Under the pieces are notes generated by a model. That model was given only the letters and a program-made list of their open reading frames with translations, was not told where the DNA came from and did no database searches. Shown here piece after piece: positions 27,797-36,089 of a DNA stretch of 64,000 nucleotides. Made by a program: the position numbers and the translations under genes. The stretch covers positions 26,847 to 90,846 of the forward strand of contig DASZWQ010000037.1 of NCBI GenBank assembly GCA_035546535.1, written 5' to 3'. Source of the DNA: Pirellulales bacterium. Its GTDB lineage: Bacteria; Planctomycetota; Planctomycetia; Pirellulales; JACPPG01. Every line of letters begins with the position of its first letter. The first letter of the stretch is position 1.

Positions 27797-28945
27797 TTAG
27801 AATCCCAGCGAGCGGCCGATGACTTCTTTCATGATCTCGTTGGTGCCGGCGAAGATCGTGGCGGCACGCGAGTCGATGTACGCCTTGGCGATCGGGTATT
27901 CGAGCATGTAGCCGTATCCACCGTGGAGTTGCAGGCATTGATCGACGACGCGCTTCTGCACGTCAGTCGTCCACCACTTCGCCATGCAGGCCTCGACCGG
28001 CGAGATGTTGCCGGCGTTGTGCTCGGTAAGGCAGCGGTCGACGAACACGCGGGCGATTTCGATCTCGGTCTTCATCTCGGCCAGTTTGAAGCGCGAGTTC
28101 TGAAACGTCCCGATCGGGCGGCCAAAGGCCTTGCGCTCCATGCAGTAGCGCGTCGTCCACTCGAAGGCGGCCTCGGCCGAGGCCACGGCGCCGACAGCCA
28201 AAATCAGGCGCTCTTGCGCCAGGTTTTCCATCAAGTAGTAGAAGCCGTGCCCTTCCTGCCCGAGCAGGTTTTCGCGCGGCACGTGAACATCGTTGAAGAA
28301 CAGCTCGGCGGTATCCTGGGCGTGCATGCCCATCTTGTTCAGGCGGCGGCCGCGTTCGTAACCCGGCATGCCGCGCTCGATCACAACGAGGGACAATCCC
28401 TCGTGCGAACCCTGCTCCTTGGGCGCGGTCTTGACCGCGACGATCACCGCATCGTTCATGATGCCATTAGTGATAAACGTCTTGCTGCCGTTGACGATAT
28501 ATCCGTCGCCGTTCGGCGCGGCCGTGGTTTGAATCGCCGCCAGGTCGCTGCCGGTATTCGGTTCGGTCATGGCGATGGCCCAGATGCAATCGCCCTGCAC
28601 CATCGGGGGAAACCAGCGTTTCTTTTGTTCTTCGGTGCCGAGGCGCAACAAGTACGGCAGCACGATATCGGTGTGCAGCGGGAAACCCGGCCCTGTCGCG
28701 CCGACCCGCGCCAGCTCCTCGGTGACGATGGCGTTGAAGCGAAAGTCGTTGGTGCCAACGCCGCCGTACTCCTCGGGCACGGCCATGCACAGGAATCCGT
28801 ACTCCCCCGCTTTCTTCCACACATCGCGCGAGACTTCGCCATCCTGCTCCCACTGTTCGTGGTGCGGCACGATGTCTTCCGCGACGAAGCGGCGAAACGA
28901 GTCGCGAAACAGGGCGTGCTGTTGCTCGAAAATATTTCGGTTCAT
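27797..28945 (-). CDS. Acyl-CoA dehydrogenase (long-chain/isovaleryl-like)
   Basis: 382 residues, start ATG 28945 overlapping the ligase stop by four bases (ATGA). FAD-binding acyl-CoA dehydrogenase features are present: AMTEPNTGSDLA, GSKTFITNG, RKAFGRPIG and the C-terminal LHGGYGYMLEYP. At the position where short and medium chain enzymes have the catalytic Glu (the EGT loop), this one reads IFAGTNEIMKE, as in LCAD (GGTNEIMKE), so the base is likely a helix-G Glu near FEWTTRY. It would perform the first oxidation step, in place of the peroxisomal oxidase of eukaryotes. Tightly coupled to the ligase gene. Confidence 0.92.
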   Translation of the reverse strand: MNRNIFEQQHALFRDSFRRFVAEDIVPHHEQWEQDGEVSRDVWKKAGEYGFLCMAVPEEYGGVGTNDFRFNAIVTEELARVGATGPGFPLHTDIVLPYLLRLGTEEQKKRWFPPMVQGDCIWAIAMTEPNTGSDLAAIQTTAAPNGDGYIVNGSKTFITNGIMNDAVIVAVKTAPKEQGSHEGLSLVVIERGMPGYERGRRLNKMGMHAQDTAELFFNDVHVPRENLLGQEGHGFYYLMENLAQERLILAVGAVASAEAAFEWTTRYCMERKAFGRPIGTFQNSRFKLAEMKTEIEIARVFVDRCLTEHNAGNISPVEACMAKWWTTDVQKRVVDQCLQLHGGYGYMLEYPIAKAYIDSRAATIFAGTNEIMKEVIGRSLGF

Positions 28946-30525
28946 GATGCTGTCTGTGCGGCTGATTCGGGCCAATACGCGGCTCGCAATTGCCGCTTGA
29001 GGATCTTTCCGGCGCCGCTGATCGGTAGCGGCTCGGTGCGAAATTCGACACTGCGCGGGCATTTGAAGCCCGCGATCAGCGTTCGACAGTGAGAAATAAC
29101 GTCGTCCTCGGTCAGTTGCTGGCCCGGCTTGAGGTGCAAGATCGCGTGGACCTGCTCGCCCCATTTCTCGTGGGGAATACCGACCACGGCGCACATGGCG
29201 ACCGCGCTGTGTTTGCAAATGGCATTTTCGACTTCGGCGGAATAGACGTTCTCGCCACCGGTGATGATCATGTCCTTGATCCGGTCGACGACGTACAAAA
29301 AGCCGTCTTCGTCCATGTAGCCGGCGTCGCCGGTGTGCATCCAGCCGCCGCGCAACGTCTCGGCGGTTAACTCCGGCTGGTTCCAATAGCCCTTCATTAC
29401 GCCGGGCCCGCGCACCAGAATCTGGCCGACGGTGCCGCGCGGGACTTCGCGGTCGTCGGGATCGGCAACTTTCACGTCGGCGATCTGAGCGGCCCGGCCC
29501 GCCGAGCGCAGCTTCGACACGTAGGGCCCGGAAAGTGCGTGATGCTTCGCCTCGAGCACAGTCGCCACAGGCGCCAGTTCGGTCATCCCGTAGGCCTGGG
29601 TGAAGCTCACCGACGGCATGACCCGCAGCGCCTGCTCGATCATGGCGCTGGGCATGGGCGAGGCGCCATAAGTAATCATGTTCAGGCTTGATAGGTCGTG
29701 GACTGCGGGATTGAACTCGGCCAGCACCATTCCCAGCATCGTGGGAACCAGCAACGTGACCGTCACCCGCTCTTCGCTAATCACGCGCAGCACGTCGGCG
29801 GGATCAAACTTCGGAATCACGACATGCGCGCCCGGCGCACTGGTGATGCCGACCATCATGGCAATATCGGCCAGGTGAAACATCGGTGCCGCGTGCAGAT
29901 AAACCGAATCCTCGCCGTCCGGCAGGCGCTGCAGTGAGGCGATGGCGTTGATACTCATGTTGGCGTGCGTCAGGGTGACGCCCTTCGGCTCGCCGGTCGT
30001 CCCGCCCGTGTAATAGATGCCCGCCACGTCGTCCCCGTCGCGCATCGCGTCGTCGATCGGCGCGGCCTTGGCCAGCAGCTCTTCGTAAGAGAGAACATCC
30101 GCCGGCGGCGGTGCGTCCCCCATCGAGATGATGTGCTTTAGCTCAGGCGCCAACTGCTTGAAGAGGGCCAGCGACACGCCCATCTGCTCGGCCAGTTGCA
30201 GGACAGGATCGTCGACCAGCAGGACTTCCGCCCCCGAGTCGCGCAGCATCTGCACCAATTCCGGCGGCGCCGAGCGCACGTTGAGCGGCACCGAGATGCA
30301 ACCCGCCCACCACGTGCCGTATATCGTTTCGATATACCGGTCACTGTTCAGCGCGAGGATCGCCACGCGGGAGTTCGTCCGCAGGCCGAGCCGCATAAGC
30401 GTACCCGCGAACCGGGCAATACGATTTTCGAACTCCGCCCAGGTGCGGCGTCGCGCGCCGAAAATCGTGGCTGGGCTTGCCGCGCGTAATTGGACCGCCC
30501 GACGAATCGCTCGAGTGAGTTGCAT
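28942..30525 (-). CDS. Acyl-CoA synthetase / AMP-dependent ligase
   Basis: 527 residues. The adenylate-forming family motifs are all visible: P-loop YYTGGTTGEPKGV, AYGMTELAP, GWMHTGD and the C-terminal SGAGKILKRQLR whose Lys acts in adenylation. It belongs to the FadD-like medium/long-chain or aromatic acid ligases; the exact acid is not predictable. It would activate the substrate entering the operon pathway. It starts only seven bases after the TetR gene ends and overlaps the dehydrogenase gene by four bases. Confidence 0.92.
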   Translation of the reverse strand: MQLTRAIRRAVQLRAASPATIFGARRRTWAEFENRIARFAGTLMRLGLRTNSRVAILALNSDRYIETIYGTWWAGCISVPLNVRSAPPELVQMLRDSGAEVLLVDDPVLQLAEQMGVSLALFKQLAPELKHIISMGDAPPPADVLSYEELLAKAAPIDDAMRDGDDVAGIYYTGGTTGEPKGVTLTHANMSINAIASLQRLPDGEDSVYLHAAPMFHLADIAMMVGITSAPGAHVVIPKFDPADVLRVISEERVTVTLLVPTMLGMVLAEFNPAVHDLSSLNMITYGASPMPSAMIEQALRVMPSVSFTQAYGMTELAPVATVLEAKHHALSGPYVSKLRSAGRAAQIADVKVADPDDREVPRGTVGQILVRGPGVMKGYWNQPELTAETLRGGWMHTGDAGYMDEDGFLYVVDRIKDMIITGGENVYSAEVENAICKHSAVAMCAVVGIPHEKWGEQVHAILHLKPGQQLTEDDVISHCRTLIAGFKCPRSVEFRTEPLPISGAGKILKRQLRAAYWPESAAQTAS

Positions 30526-30532
30526 AGCCGAC

Positions 30533-31192
30533 CTAATCCTCTTTGCCGGTGCCCCGACGTTCCTCGAGCACCGCGCTCATCAAACGCTCCCAAAGCTTGA
30601 GAGCCTGGCGGCGATGCCGATCGTCGTCTTTCACGATTTTTTGCAAGGCCATCCCGCGCATCATGTGCACCGTCAGGTGCATCATCAGCTCGAAATCGGG
30701 ATGATCGACGTAACCCGCATAAAGCTCGCGTAGCAGTTGCGAGCTGGCCTGTGCGAACTCTTTCTCGATGGGCCATAGCGCCGTGTGCAGCTCACGATCG
30801 GTCCGCGAGGCGACGATCAAATCCAAGACCGCCATGAACAAGGAATTCGACGAATAGGACCACACCAGCTCGGTCATCTGCGGAATGCCCCGCTTGCCGG
30901 CCGGCAACGCCGCGGCTTCGCGACGCAGATCGGCGAGCCGACGATCGGCCAGGTGGCGAATGGCGCTTGTGACCAGCTCGACCTTCGACGGAAAATGATG
31001 CAGTTGCGCCCCGCGCGAGACCCCCGCGCGGTCCGCCACGTCGGTCGTGGTCATACGGGCGTAGCCCAGTTCCACCAGGCACTCGATCGCGGCGTCGAGG
31101 AGCTTTTCGCGCGTCGCGGCACTGCGTTCTTCTTGCGTCCGACGAGGGCGCTTTGAAGACATTTGGGTAGCGCGACGTGTGGTTTGTGCCAT
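30533..31192 (-). CDS. TetR-family repressor of the beta-oxidation operon
   Basis: 219 residues from ATG 31192, where an AAGGCGG site lies upstream (ATG 31162 is a second candidate). The HTH is at residues about 25-60: TTDVADRAGVSRGAQLHHFPSK is split as TTDVADRAGVSRG then AQLHHFPSK. The C-terminal ligand-binding half is helical. It is the first gene of the operon, and its own promoter overlaps an AAACA-N8-TGTTT palindrome, so autoregulation and control of the whole operon, with an acyl-CoA or related effector, is the simplest reading. Confidence 0.9.
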   Translation of the reverse strand: MAQTTRRATQMSSKRPRRTQEERSAATREKLLDAAIECLVELGYARMTTTDVADRAGVSRGAQLHHFPSKVELVTSAIRHLADRRLADLRREAAALPAGKRGIPQMTELVWSYSSNSLFMAVLDLIVASRTDRELHTALWPIEKEFAQASSQLLRELYAGYVDHPDFELMMHLTVHMMRGMALQKIVKDDDRHRRQALKLWERLMSAVLEERRGTGKED

Positions 31193-31216
31193 GGAAGAAT
31201 CCGCCTTGGACGAAAG

Positions 31217-31234
31217 AAACAATCTATCCTGTTT
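31217..31234 (-). promoter_or_regulatory. Probable TetR operator overlapping the -10 box
   Basis: AAACA-N8-TGTTT, an 18-base interrupted palindrome, covers the -10 box of the tetR promoter. Position and symmetry fit an autoregulatory site; the arms are only five bases, so chance is possible. Confidence 0.45.
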
Positions 31235-31248
31235 GTATTTTGGAGCAA
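31221..31248 (-). promoter_or_regulatory. Promoter of the tetR/beta-oxidation operon
   Basis: On the minus strand TTGCTC (31248-31243) and TAGATT (31226-31221) are separated by 16 bases, about 30 bases upstream of the tetR start. Confidence 0.5.
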
Positions 31249-31444
31249 GCGTTTTCGCGACATTGGGACGCCGACTTTGGCGACCATGAAGTCCTGCTTC
31301 GCCTTCGGCCCCACGCAAAGCGGAGATCCATCGGAACGGCTGGCGTCCGTGCAGCTCAGTTCCGCCGATAAAGGCCGTCCCCAAGCCGATCGGCGATAGA
31401 CAGCAAGTGGCCGAGCGTTTTGGTGCGCCGCCAGGCACCCAGAA

Positions 31445-31480
31445 AGCAAAAAGCCAGAACGACTTTGTCGTCCTGGCTTT
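31445..31480 (-). terminator. Intrinsic terminator of tRNA-Asp
   Basis: Read on the minus strand: AAAGCCAGGACGAC, three-base loop AAA, GTCGTTCTGGCTTT, then a T-rich tail (TTTTTGCTTTCT overlaps the stem end). It starts 25 bases after the 3' end of the tRNA and has all the parts of a rho-independent terminator. Confidence 0.8.
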
Positions 31481-31504
31481 GCGTTAATCCTGACAAGTTC
31501 TCAG

Positions 31505-31578
<74 letters not shown>

Positions 31579-31595
31579 GAGGGCTGAAACGGTGA

Positions 31596-31623
31596 ATTAT
31601 AGCCCCGCCGGGACCCCTCGCAA
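31596..31623 (-). promoter_or_regulatory. Promoter of tRNA-Asp
   Basis: Minus strand TTGCGA (31623-31618), 16-base spacer, perfect TATAAT (31601-31596), ending 17 bases before the mature tRNA 5' end. Confidence 0.8.
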
Positions 31624-31840
31624 GCGGTCCGCAGCCGGCGCCGGGGGCAGATCGACAGACCACGAGAACGCCCGCGAGCGCGACCGGCGCCCATTTCGAG
31701 ATACCGACTTGCCGATCCGCCCAGGACCGGCGTCCTGTCGTGCCGAAAATACCGTCGGCGAGGGCGGCGCACCCGAAATGATGGCCTACGCTTTCCTCGG
31801 GCGCAACCCCGCGCGTAGAGGGCCACGGAGAGTTCGTCGC

Positions 31841-31984
31841 ATGCACATGATTTCGCGGTATTTCAACGTCACGCTGCATTACTTCGATCGCCTCAACAGC
31901 CATCAATGGATCTGGCTCTTGATCGGCATCGTGCTGTTGGGCCTCTATTGCATGCGCGGTTTCGGCTCGCGCGCGAAGTACTAA
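31841..31984 (+). CDS. Small single-pass membrane protein
   Basis: 47 residues from ATG 31841 behind a GGAGAG site eight bases upstream; ATG 31847 is an alternative. A polar N-terminus with His and Tyr (YFNVTLHYFDRLNSHQ) leads into one transmembrane helix (WIWLLIGIVLLGLYCM) and a short basic tail. Function unknown. A good ribosome site and complete helix make it more likely real than chance. Confidence 0.5.
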   Translation: MHMISRYFNVTLHYFDRLNSHQWIWLLIGIVLLGLYCMRGFGSRAKY

Positions 31985-32031
31985 GAGCGACGGGACGCTT
32001 TGAGCCGGCAGCCGTTCAAGGAGAAGACCTT

Positions 32032-32122
32032 TGCCACGGAGGTCGCAGTGGAGACAGAGAAGCGATTAGGAAATCGCCAACGAAATCCTGCCTCGGTGAA
32101 CTCTGTGTGCTCGGTGGCTAAT
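32032..32122. repeat. Second imperfect inverted-repeat element
   Basis: The left arm at about 32032-32062 (TGCCACGGAGGTCGCAGTGG...) and the right arm at about 32090-32122 (CCTCGGTGAACTCTGTGTGC...) are inverted relatives; the centre also contains a short CGATT/AATCG stem. It occupies the 164-base gap between convergent genes and has the look of a dispersed palindrome. It is different in sequence from the element at 16380. Confidence 0.55.
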
Positions 32123-32148
32123 CCCTGCAACAGCAAAGCAAAAGAGCT

Positions 32149-33903
32149 TTACAGCACTTCCCGGCCCCCGGCGCGCATCTGGTTCGATAGGGCGCGGCTG
32201 CGGCGAGCAATCCTGCGCCAGAACCATTTCCAGGTGTGCTTCTCCAACGGCGCGACAGAGACGTAGGCACGCAAAAACCGCAGTCGGTCGGTACGCGTGA
32301 CCCAGGGATGCGCTTCCATGCTCGTGGCCAGCCGCGCCAGATTGCGTGCGCGGCGCCGCTCGGTGAGCGAGCGCACGATACGTACACCGTCGAGATCGAT
32401 CAAATAAGCGGTCAGCTTTCCCGCCCGCTCGGCCAACATGAGATTCTGTGCTTTCAAGTCGCGATGATCGACGTTCCAGGCGTGCATGCGTCCCAACATG
32501 CGCGCAAGCACGACCGTGGCGTGACGCGCCGCGTGCCGCCGATCGACCGGCGATAGCGCGGCCACGCGCGCCGCGAAATCGTGCAAATGATCCCCGTCGA
32601 CCCATTCGGTGGCCAGGTAGCTTTCCCAGCGGGGTCCACCGGTGCGCGGCTCGACAACCAATAGCGGCCTGGCCGTGTCGATGCCGCGCTCGCGCAGCGC
32701 GTGCCCCAGGTGCCAGGCCCGCAACGCCCGGCTGCGCCGAAAGAACGCCAGAATGGCCTTTCGCCACAGCCGATAGCACGATCGCTTGTAAGCGGCGGGC
32801 GTAGGCCGTCCTTCGAGCAGCATCGTGGCCTTCACCACCTGGCTCGCTGAACAAACTTTGATCATCTGCGCATCAGGAGCCGCGAAGGGAGCGTCGGGCT
32901 GCTGCATCAAGGCCACGAGGTCGCCCCGCGCCAGATCGCGCACGGCATACCCTACGGCCTTCGATGTTTTGACGCGCGTGTAATCACGGTTCGAACGCAG
33001 GCAGCGCTTGTCGCGCTCGCTGAAGATTCGCCGCGCGTGGGCCCGGCTGCGGCGGACGATTTCATTGCCGGCGGCCACCGGATCGGCCAGCGTCAGCTCC
33101 GGTCGGGCGGCCAGGTAGGCTTCCCAGAATCTCCAGCGCTCGCTGCGCGATGAGCGGTCGAGCCATGCCGCGGCGAACATCGCCAGGCTATCGCGACTGT
33201 GCGTCCAGCCCAGCGGCGACGAAAACCACATCTTGGGCAGATCGATCAGGTGCAGTTCGGGCAGTGCGCTCGCCGATTCATCCGGACTGAGCGTGTTCAA
33301 GCCGACCAGGATATTGCCCCGATGGAAATCGGTGTGATAGACGCCGGCGCGATGAGCCGCGGCGCACAGCTTCGCCAAGGCGAGCGTGATCCGCGGCCGC
33401 AGCCGCGCCTGGTCTTGCGGGGCAAGCTTGGGCAGGCACTCATCGGCATAGCGCTCCAGAGTACAAGAATCGGGGATGGCCTCGCTGACAAAGTAGCTGT
33501 CACGCACCAATCCGCGGCGGGAGTGTTCGCCCAAGGCGATCGGCGTCACGGTCGGCACCTGGCGGCGGCGGACCTCCAGCGCATTGCGCCATTCACGCCG
33601 GGCAGCGCTGCCACGCAATAAGTGCGTCAGTGCGTTCAAGAACGCCAGCACACGATAGTGCTTGAGGAAGAACGACCGCTGCGGCAGGTCGACGCGGTAG
33701 ACCGTCCGGTGCGAAGCATGCTTGACGACGTGGACGCGCCCTTCGGCCAGCCACTCATCCAAGCGCAACCCCTGTGGGCCGATGAGCAACGTTCGCCAGG
33801 CCGTTGAGACGCTCCAGCGCACGCCGTCGGTCGTTCCCGGCGCCAGCGTTACGCCGGGGGGCTCGTCGAGCAGCGCGTTTTCGACCAGTTGTGATCCTTC
33901 CAT
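32149..33903 (-). CDS. Protein with two lipopolysaccharide-kinase-like (WaaP/Kdo kinase) domains
   Basis: 584 residues in one chain with two kinase-fold halves. The first has YHTDFHRGNIL (about residue 191) and a following LIDLPK; the second has HRDLKAQNLML (about residue 480) and LIDLDGV. Both therefore keep the catalytic-loop Asp and Asn and a metal Asp. Kdo/WaaP-type kinases phosphorylate inner-core sugars of lipopolysaccharide. The first domain's DFG-equivalent, IDLP, is a variant, so the halves may differ in activity. No signal peptide; basic segments suggest membrane-surface association. A tandem arrangement is unusual. Downstream on the same strand as a TPR gene, with a 57-base gap. 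Confidence 0.85.
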   Translation of the reverse strand: MEGSQLVENALLDEPPGVTLAPGTTDGVRWSVSTAWRTLLIGPQGLRLDEWLAEGRVHVVKHASHRTVYRVDLPQRSFFLKHYRVLAFLNALTHLLRGSAARREWRNALEVRRRQVPTVTPIALGEHSRRGLVRDSYFVSEAIPDSCTLERYADECLPKLAPQDQARLRPRITLALAKLCAAAHRAGVYHTDFHRGNILVGLNTLSPDESASALPELHLIDLPKMWFSSPLGWTHSRDSLAMFAAAWLDRSSRSERWRFWEAYLAARPELTLADPVAAGNEIVRRSRAHARRIFSERDKRCLRSNRDYTRVKTSKAVGYAVRDLARGDLVALMQQPDAPFAAPDAQMIKVCSASQVVKATMLLEGRPTPAAYKRSCYRLWRKAILAFFRRSRALRAWHLGHALRERGIDTARPLLVVEPRTGGPRWESYLATEWVDGDHLHDFAARVAALSPVDRRHAARHATVVLARMLGRMHAWNVDHRDLKAQNLMLAERAGKLTAYLIDLDGVRIVRSLTERRRARNLARLATSMEAHPWVTRTDRLRFLRAYVSVAPLEKHTWKWFWRRIARRSRALSNQMRAGGREVL

Positions 33904-33960
33904 GAATCACCGGGCACGGATCGTCGGAGCGAAAGTGGCAAAACAGCGCAAGCCGTGGCG

Positions 33961-34887
33961 TTAGTACACCCCGGCCGCGGGATTGTACCCGAAAGCGTCA
34001 CCTTGGCGCAGATCAGCCTCGGCCAGTTCGCTGTGGCCCAGTCTCTCGTGAACCAGCCCCCGATGATGGTACATCACTGCCATCGCGTTTTCGTGCCGAC
34101 GAATGGCCCGAGCTAGCACCCGGCCCCGGTGGGGATGATTCGCCAGGAACATCCCCGTCGGCACTTGCTGCTCGGCGATTTCCAGGGCCCGATCAAGGTC
34201 CTTCAGCGCCTCACCATCCTCGCCTCGCAGGTAATAGATGTATCCGCGCGTATCCAGGTAATGAGCGTTGTCCGGCTCCATTTCGAGCGCCTGCTGAATG
34301 TCGGCCAGAGCTTCGTCGAGCTCCCGGTTGGCGATAGCCCGGATGTACGCGCGTGAGTTGAGCAGATGGGGCGCGGCACGATACATTCTCACCGCTTCGT
34401 TGATATCGCGAATCGCGTCGTCATGGCGTTCCATGCGCTGCAAGCACATGGAGCGTAGCTCGAAGGCATCGCTCGACGTCGGCGCCAGGCTGATGACTCG
34501 ATTAAAGTCGGCCAGGCTGCCCTCAAGATCCCCCTTTTCCAGTCGCACCGTGCCTCGGAAGGCATAGATCTGAGCCGATTTATCGGTCCATGCCAGGGCC
34601 CGATCGAGATCGCGCAGGGCACCGTCCAGATCGTCGGCGGCCTGCTTCTGGAACGCATGCCCAGCCAGCCATTCCGCCACGCGGCGGCTGATCGGTTCGC
34701 CCAGCTCGGCGCGGACGATGGCCATCGTGCCAGCCCCGAGGGCCAACAGTATGAGCAAGAGACGCAGCGTGAAGGTGCCGCGCGGCGTGCGCCGTGGCGC
34801 TTCGGGCGACTCGGCAGCCTGCAAAGGGCCGAGGGTGGGCGGAATGGGAAACCCATGAGCATCCAGGCGAACGTCGGAAGGATTCAT
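33961..34887 (-). CDS. Membrane-anchored TPR protein
   Basis: 308 residues: a cytoplasmic Pro-rich N-terminus, one transmembrane helix (about residues 43-62), and about five TPR units from residue 80 (DLDRALAWTDKSAQIYAFRG, then DFNRVISLAPTSSDAFELRS and so on). It likely scaffolds protein contacts outside the membrane. The kinase gene follows on the same strand, so the two may be co-transcribed. No enzyme motif. Confidence 0.82.
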   Translation of the reverse strand: MNPSDVRLDAHGFPIPPTLGPLQAAESPEAPRRTPRGTFTLRLLLILLALGAGTMAIVRAELGEPISRRVAEWLAGHAFQKQAADDLDGALRDLDRALAWTDKSAQIYAFRGTVRLEKGDLEGSLADFNRVISLAPTSSDAFELRSMCLQRMERHDDAIRDINEAVRMYRAAPHLLNSRAYIRAIANRELDEALADIQQALEMEPDNAHYLDTRGYIYYLRGEDGEALKDLDRALEIAEQQVPTGMFLANHPHRGRVLARAIRRHENAMAVMYHHRGLVHERLGHSELAEADLRQGDAFGYNPAAGVY

Positions 34888-35258
34888 CGCTGTCGACCTG
34901 TGGAGAACGCCGCCCGATTACCGCTCTCGAAGCGTGGCAGAATCAATTCAAGTGGGGCCAATCAACTTTACAGTATCCCTGCCGACGGCGGCCGGCAAGT
35001 CACGACCGGCCGGCGCGGCCGCAGAGCCGCCGCCGGGAGGCGACAGGCGCCGAAAAGACGCTGCACGCTGCCCACGCACTCTGCGGTCGTGCGGATTTGG
35101 GTGCCTTGCCGGCTTGTACCGTTTGACTAAACTGCCAGTTCCTTGGCGATCAAACGGCCCCCGAGGCCCGGATGCCATGCCCCCGGCGGACATTTTGTCC
35201 GCTCACCGTTTGGCTGCTTGTGCATCCCGAATTTTCCAGAGAAGCAGCACTTTCTGCT
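34888..35258. other. Structured intergenic region upstream of the HAD gene
   Basis: 371 bases between divergent genes. The distal part contains CCGTTTGA (35119-35126) with an inverted partner TCAAACGG (35150-35157) enclosing the small palindrome AACTGCCAGTT, a perfect seven-pair hairpin GCGGACA-TTT-TGTCCGC at 35186-35202, and a further CCGTTTG at 35206. This resembles an operator cluster or a structured leader. A GC stem (CGGCCGG/CCGGCCG) at 34989-35012 is also present. No gene is evident. Confidence 0.5.
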
Positions 35259-36089
35259 ATGTCCCAAAAAGTAGTTCCCTCAGGCGCGATCGAAGTTCTG
35301 CGTCCTGATTTTCCCCGCGGCGAATTCCGCGCGGTGATGTTCGACTTCGACGGCACGCTGTCGCTGATTCGCCGCAACTGGCAGGCCGTGATGATCCCCA
35401 TGATGGTCGACGTGCTGGCCGAGATCGGCACCGGCGAAACGCGCGAGCAATTGCACGAGCACGTCGAAGAGTTCGTCATGCGGCTCAACGGCAAGCAAAC
35501 CATCTACCAGATGATTCAGTTGGCCGACGAAGTGAAGGCCCGCGGGGCCTCGCCGCGCGATCCGCTGCATTACAAAAATCAATATCACGACCTGCTGTGG
35601 GAACAAGTCGGCGGACGCGTCGAGGCCTTGCGTGAAAAGCGCGTGGCCCCTGACGAGATGACCGTGCCCGGCTCGCGACGCTTGCTCGAGCAGTTACGCG
35701 ATCGTGGGCTGACCTTGTACCTGGCCTCGGGCACCGATCTGAAATACGTCCGCGACGAGGTGGCCGTCCTGGGGCTTTCCGAATTCTTCGGCGAGCATAT
35801 TTACGGCGCGCTCGACGATTATCGCAATTTCTCCAAGGCCATGATCATCGAGCGCATCATCAAGGATATGAACGTCGGCGCGCATCAGCTACTGGCGTTC
35901 GGTGATGGCTTCGTCGAGATCGAGGAAACGCGCCGCGCCGGTGGCGTGGCCGTGGGCGTGGCCAGCGATGAAGAAACACGCCAGGGCATCAATGCCTGGA
36001 AACGCGAGCGGCTGATCCGCGCCGGCGCCGACATCATCATCGGCGACTATCGCCAGCAAGACGAGCTCTTGGCGCTCTTGGGCTTGTAA
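35259..36089 (+). CDS. HAD-superfamily phosphatase
   Basis: 276 residues from ATG 35259 (MSQKVVPSG); a longer in-frame start at 35172 adds Cys/Arg-rich, unlikely residues. HAD motif I is VMFDFDGTLS with the nucleophile Asp and acid Asp; motif II is LYLASGTD; the C-terminal LLAFGDGFVEIEE carries the metal-binding acid residues. The cap is helical, as in beta-phosphoglucomutase and phosphoglycolate phosphatase relatives. It is directly followed by a PfkB kinase gene with no gap, so the pair probably makes and removes sugar phosphates in one pathway. The substrate is unknown. Confidence 0.88.
   Translation: MSQKVVPSGAIEVLRPDFPRGEFRAVMFDFDGTLSLIRRNWQAVMIPMMVDVLAEIGTGETREQLHEHVEEFVMRLNGKQTIYQMIQLADEVKARGASPRDPLHYKNQYHDLLWEQVGGRVEALREKRVAPDEMTVPGSRRLLEQLRDRGLTLYLASGTDLKYVRDEVAVLGLSEFFGEHIYGALDDYRNFSKAMIIERIIKDMNVGAHQLLAFGDGFVEIEETRRAGGVAVGVASDEETRQGINAWKRERLIRAGADIIIGDYRQQDELLALLGL

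Noticed and set aside
34934..35200. Open frame beginning MAESIQVGPINFTV upstream of the HAD gene
   Set aside because: Only the first dozen codons look protein-like; after that it is rich in Pro/Gly/Arg and overlaps the palindromes. No ribosome site.
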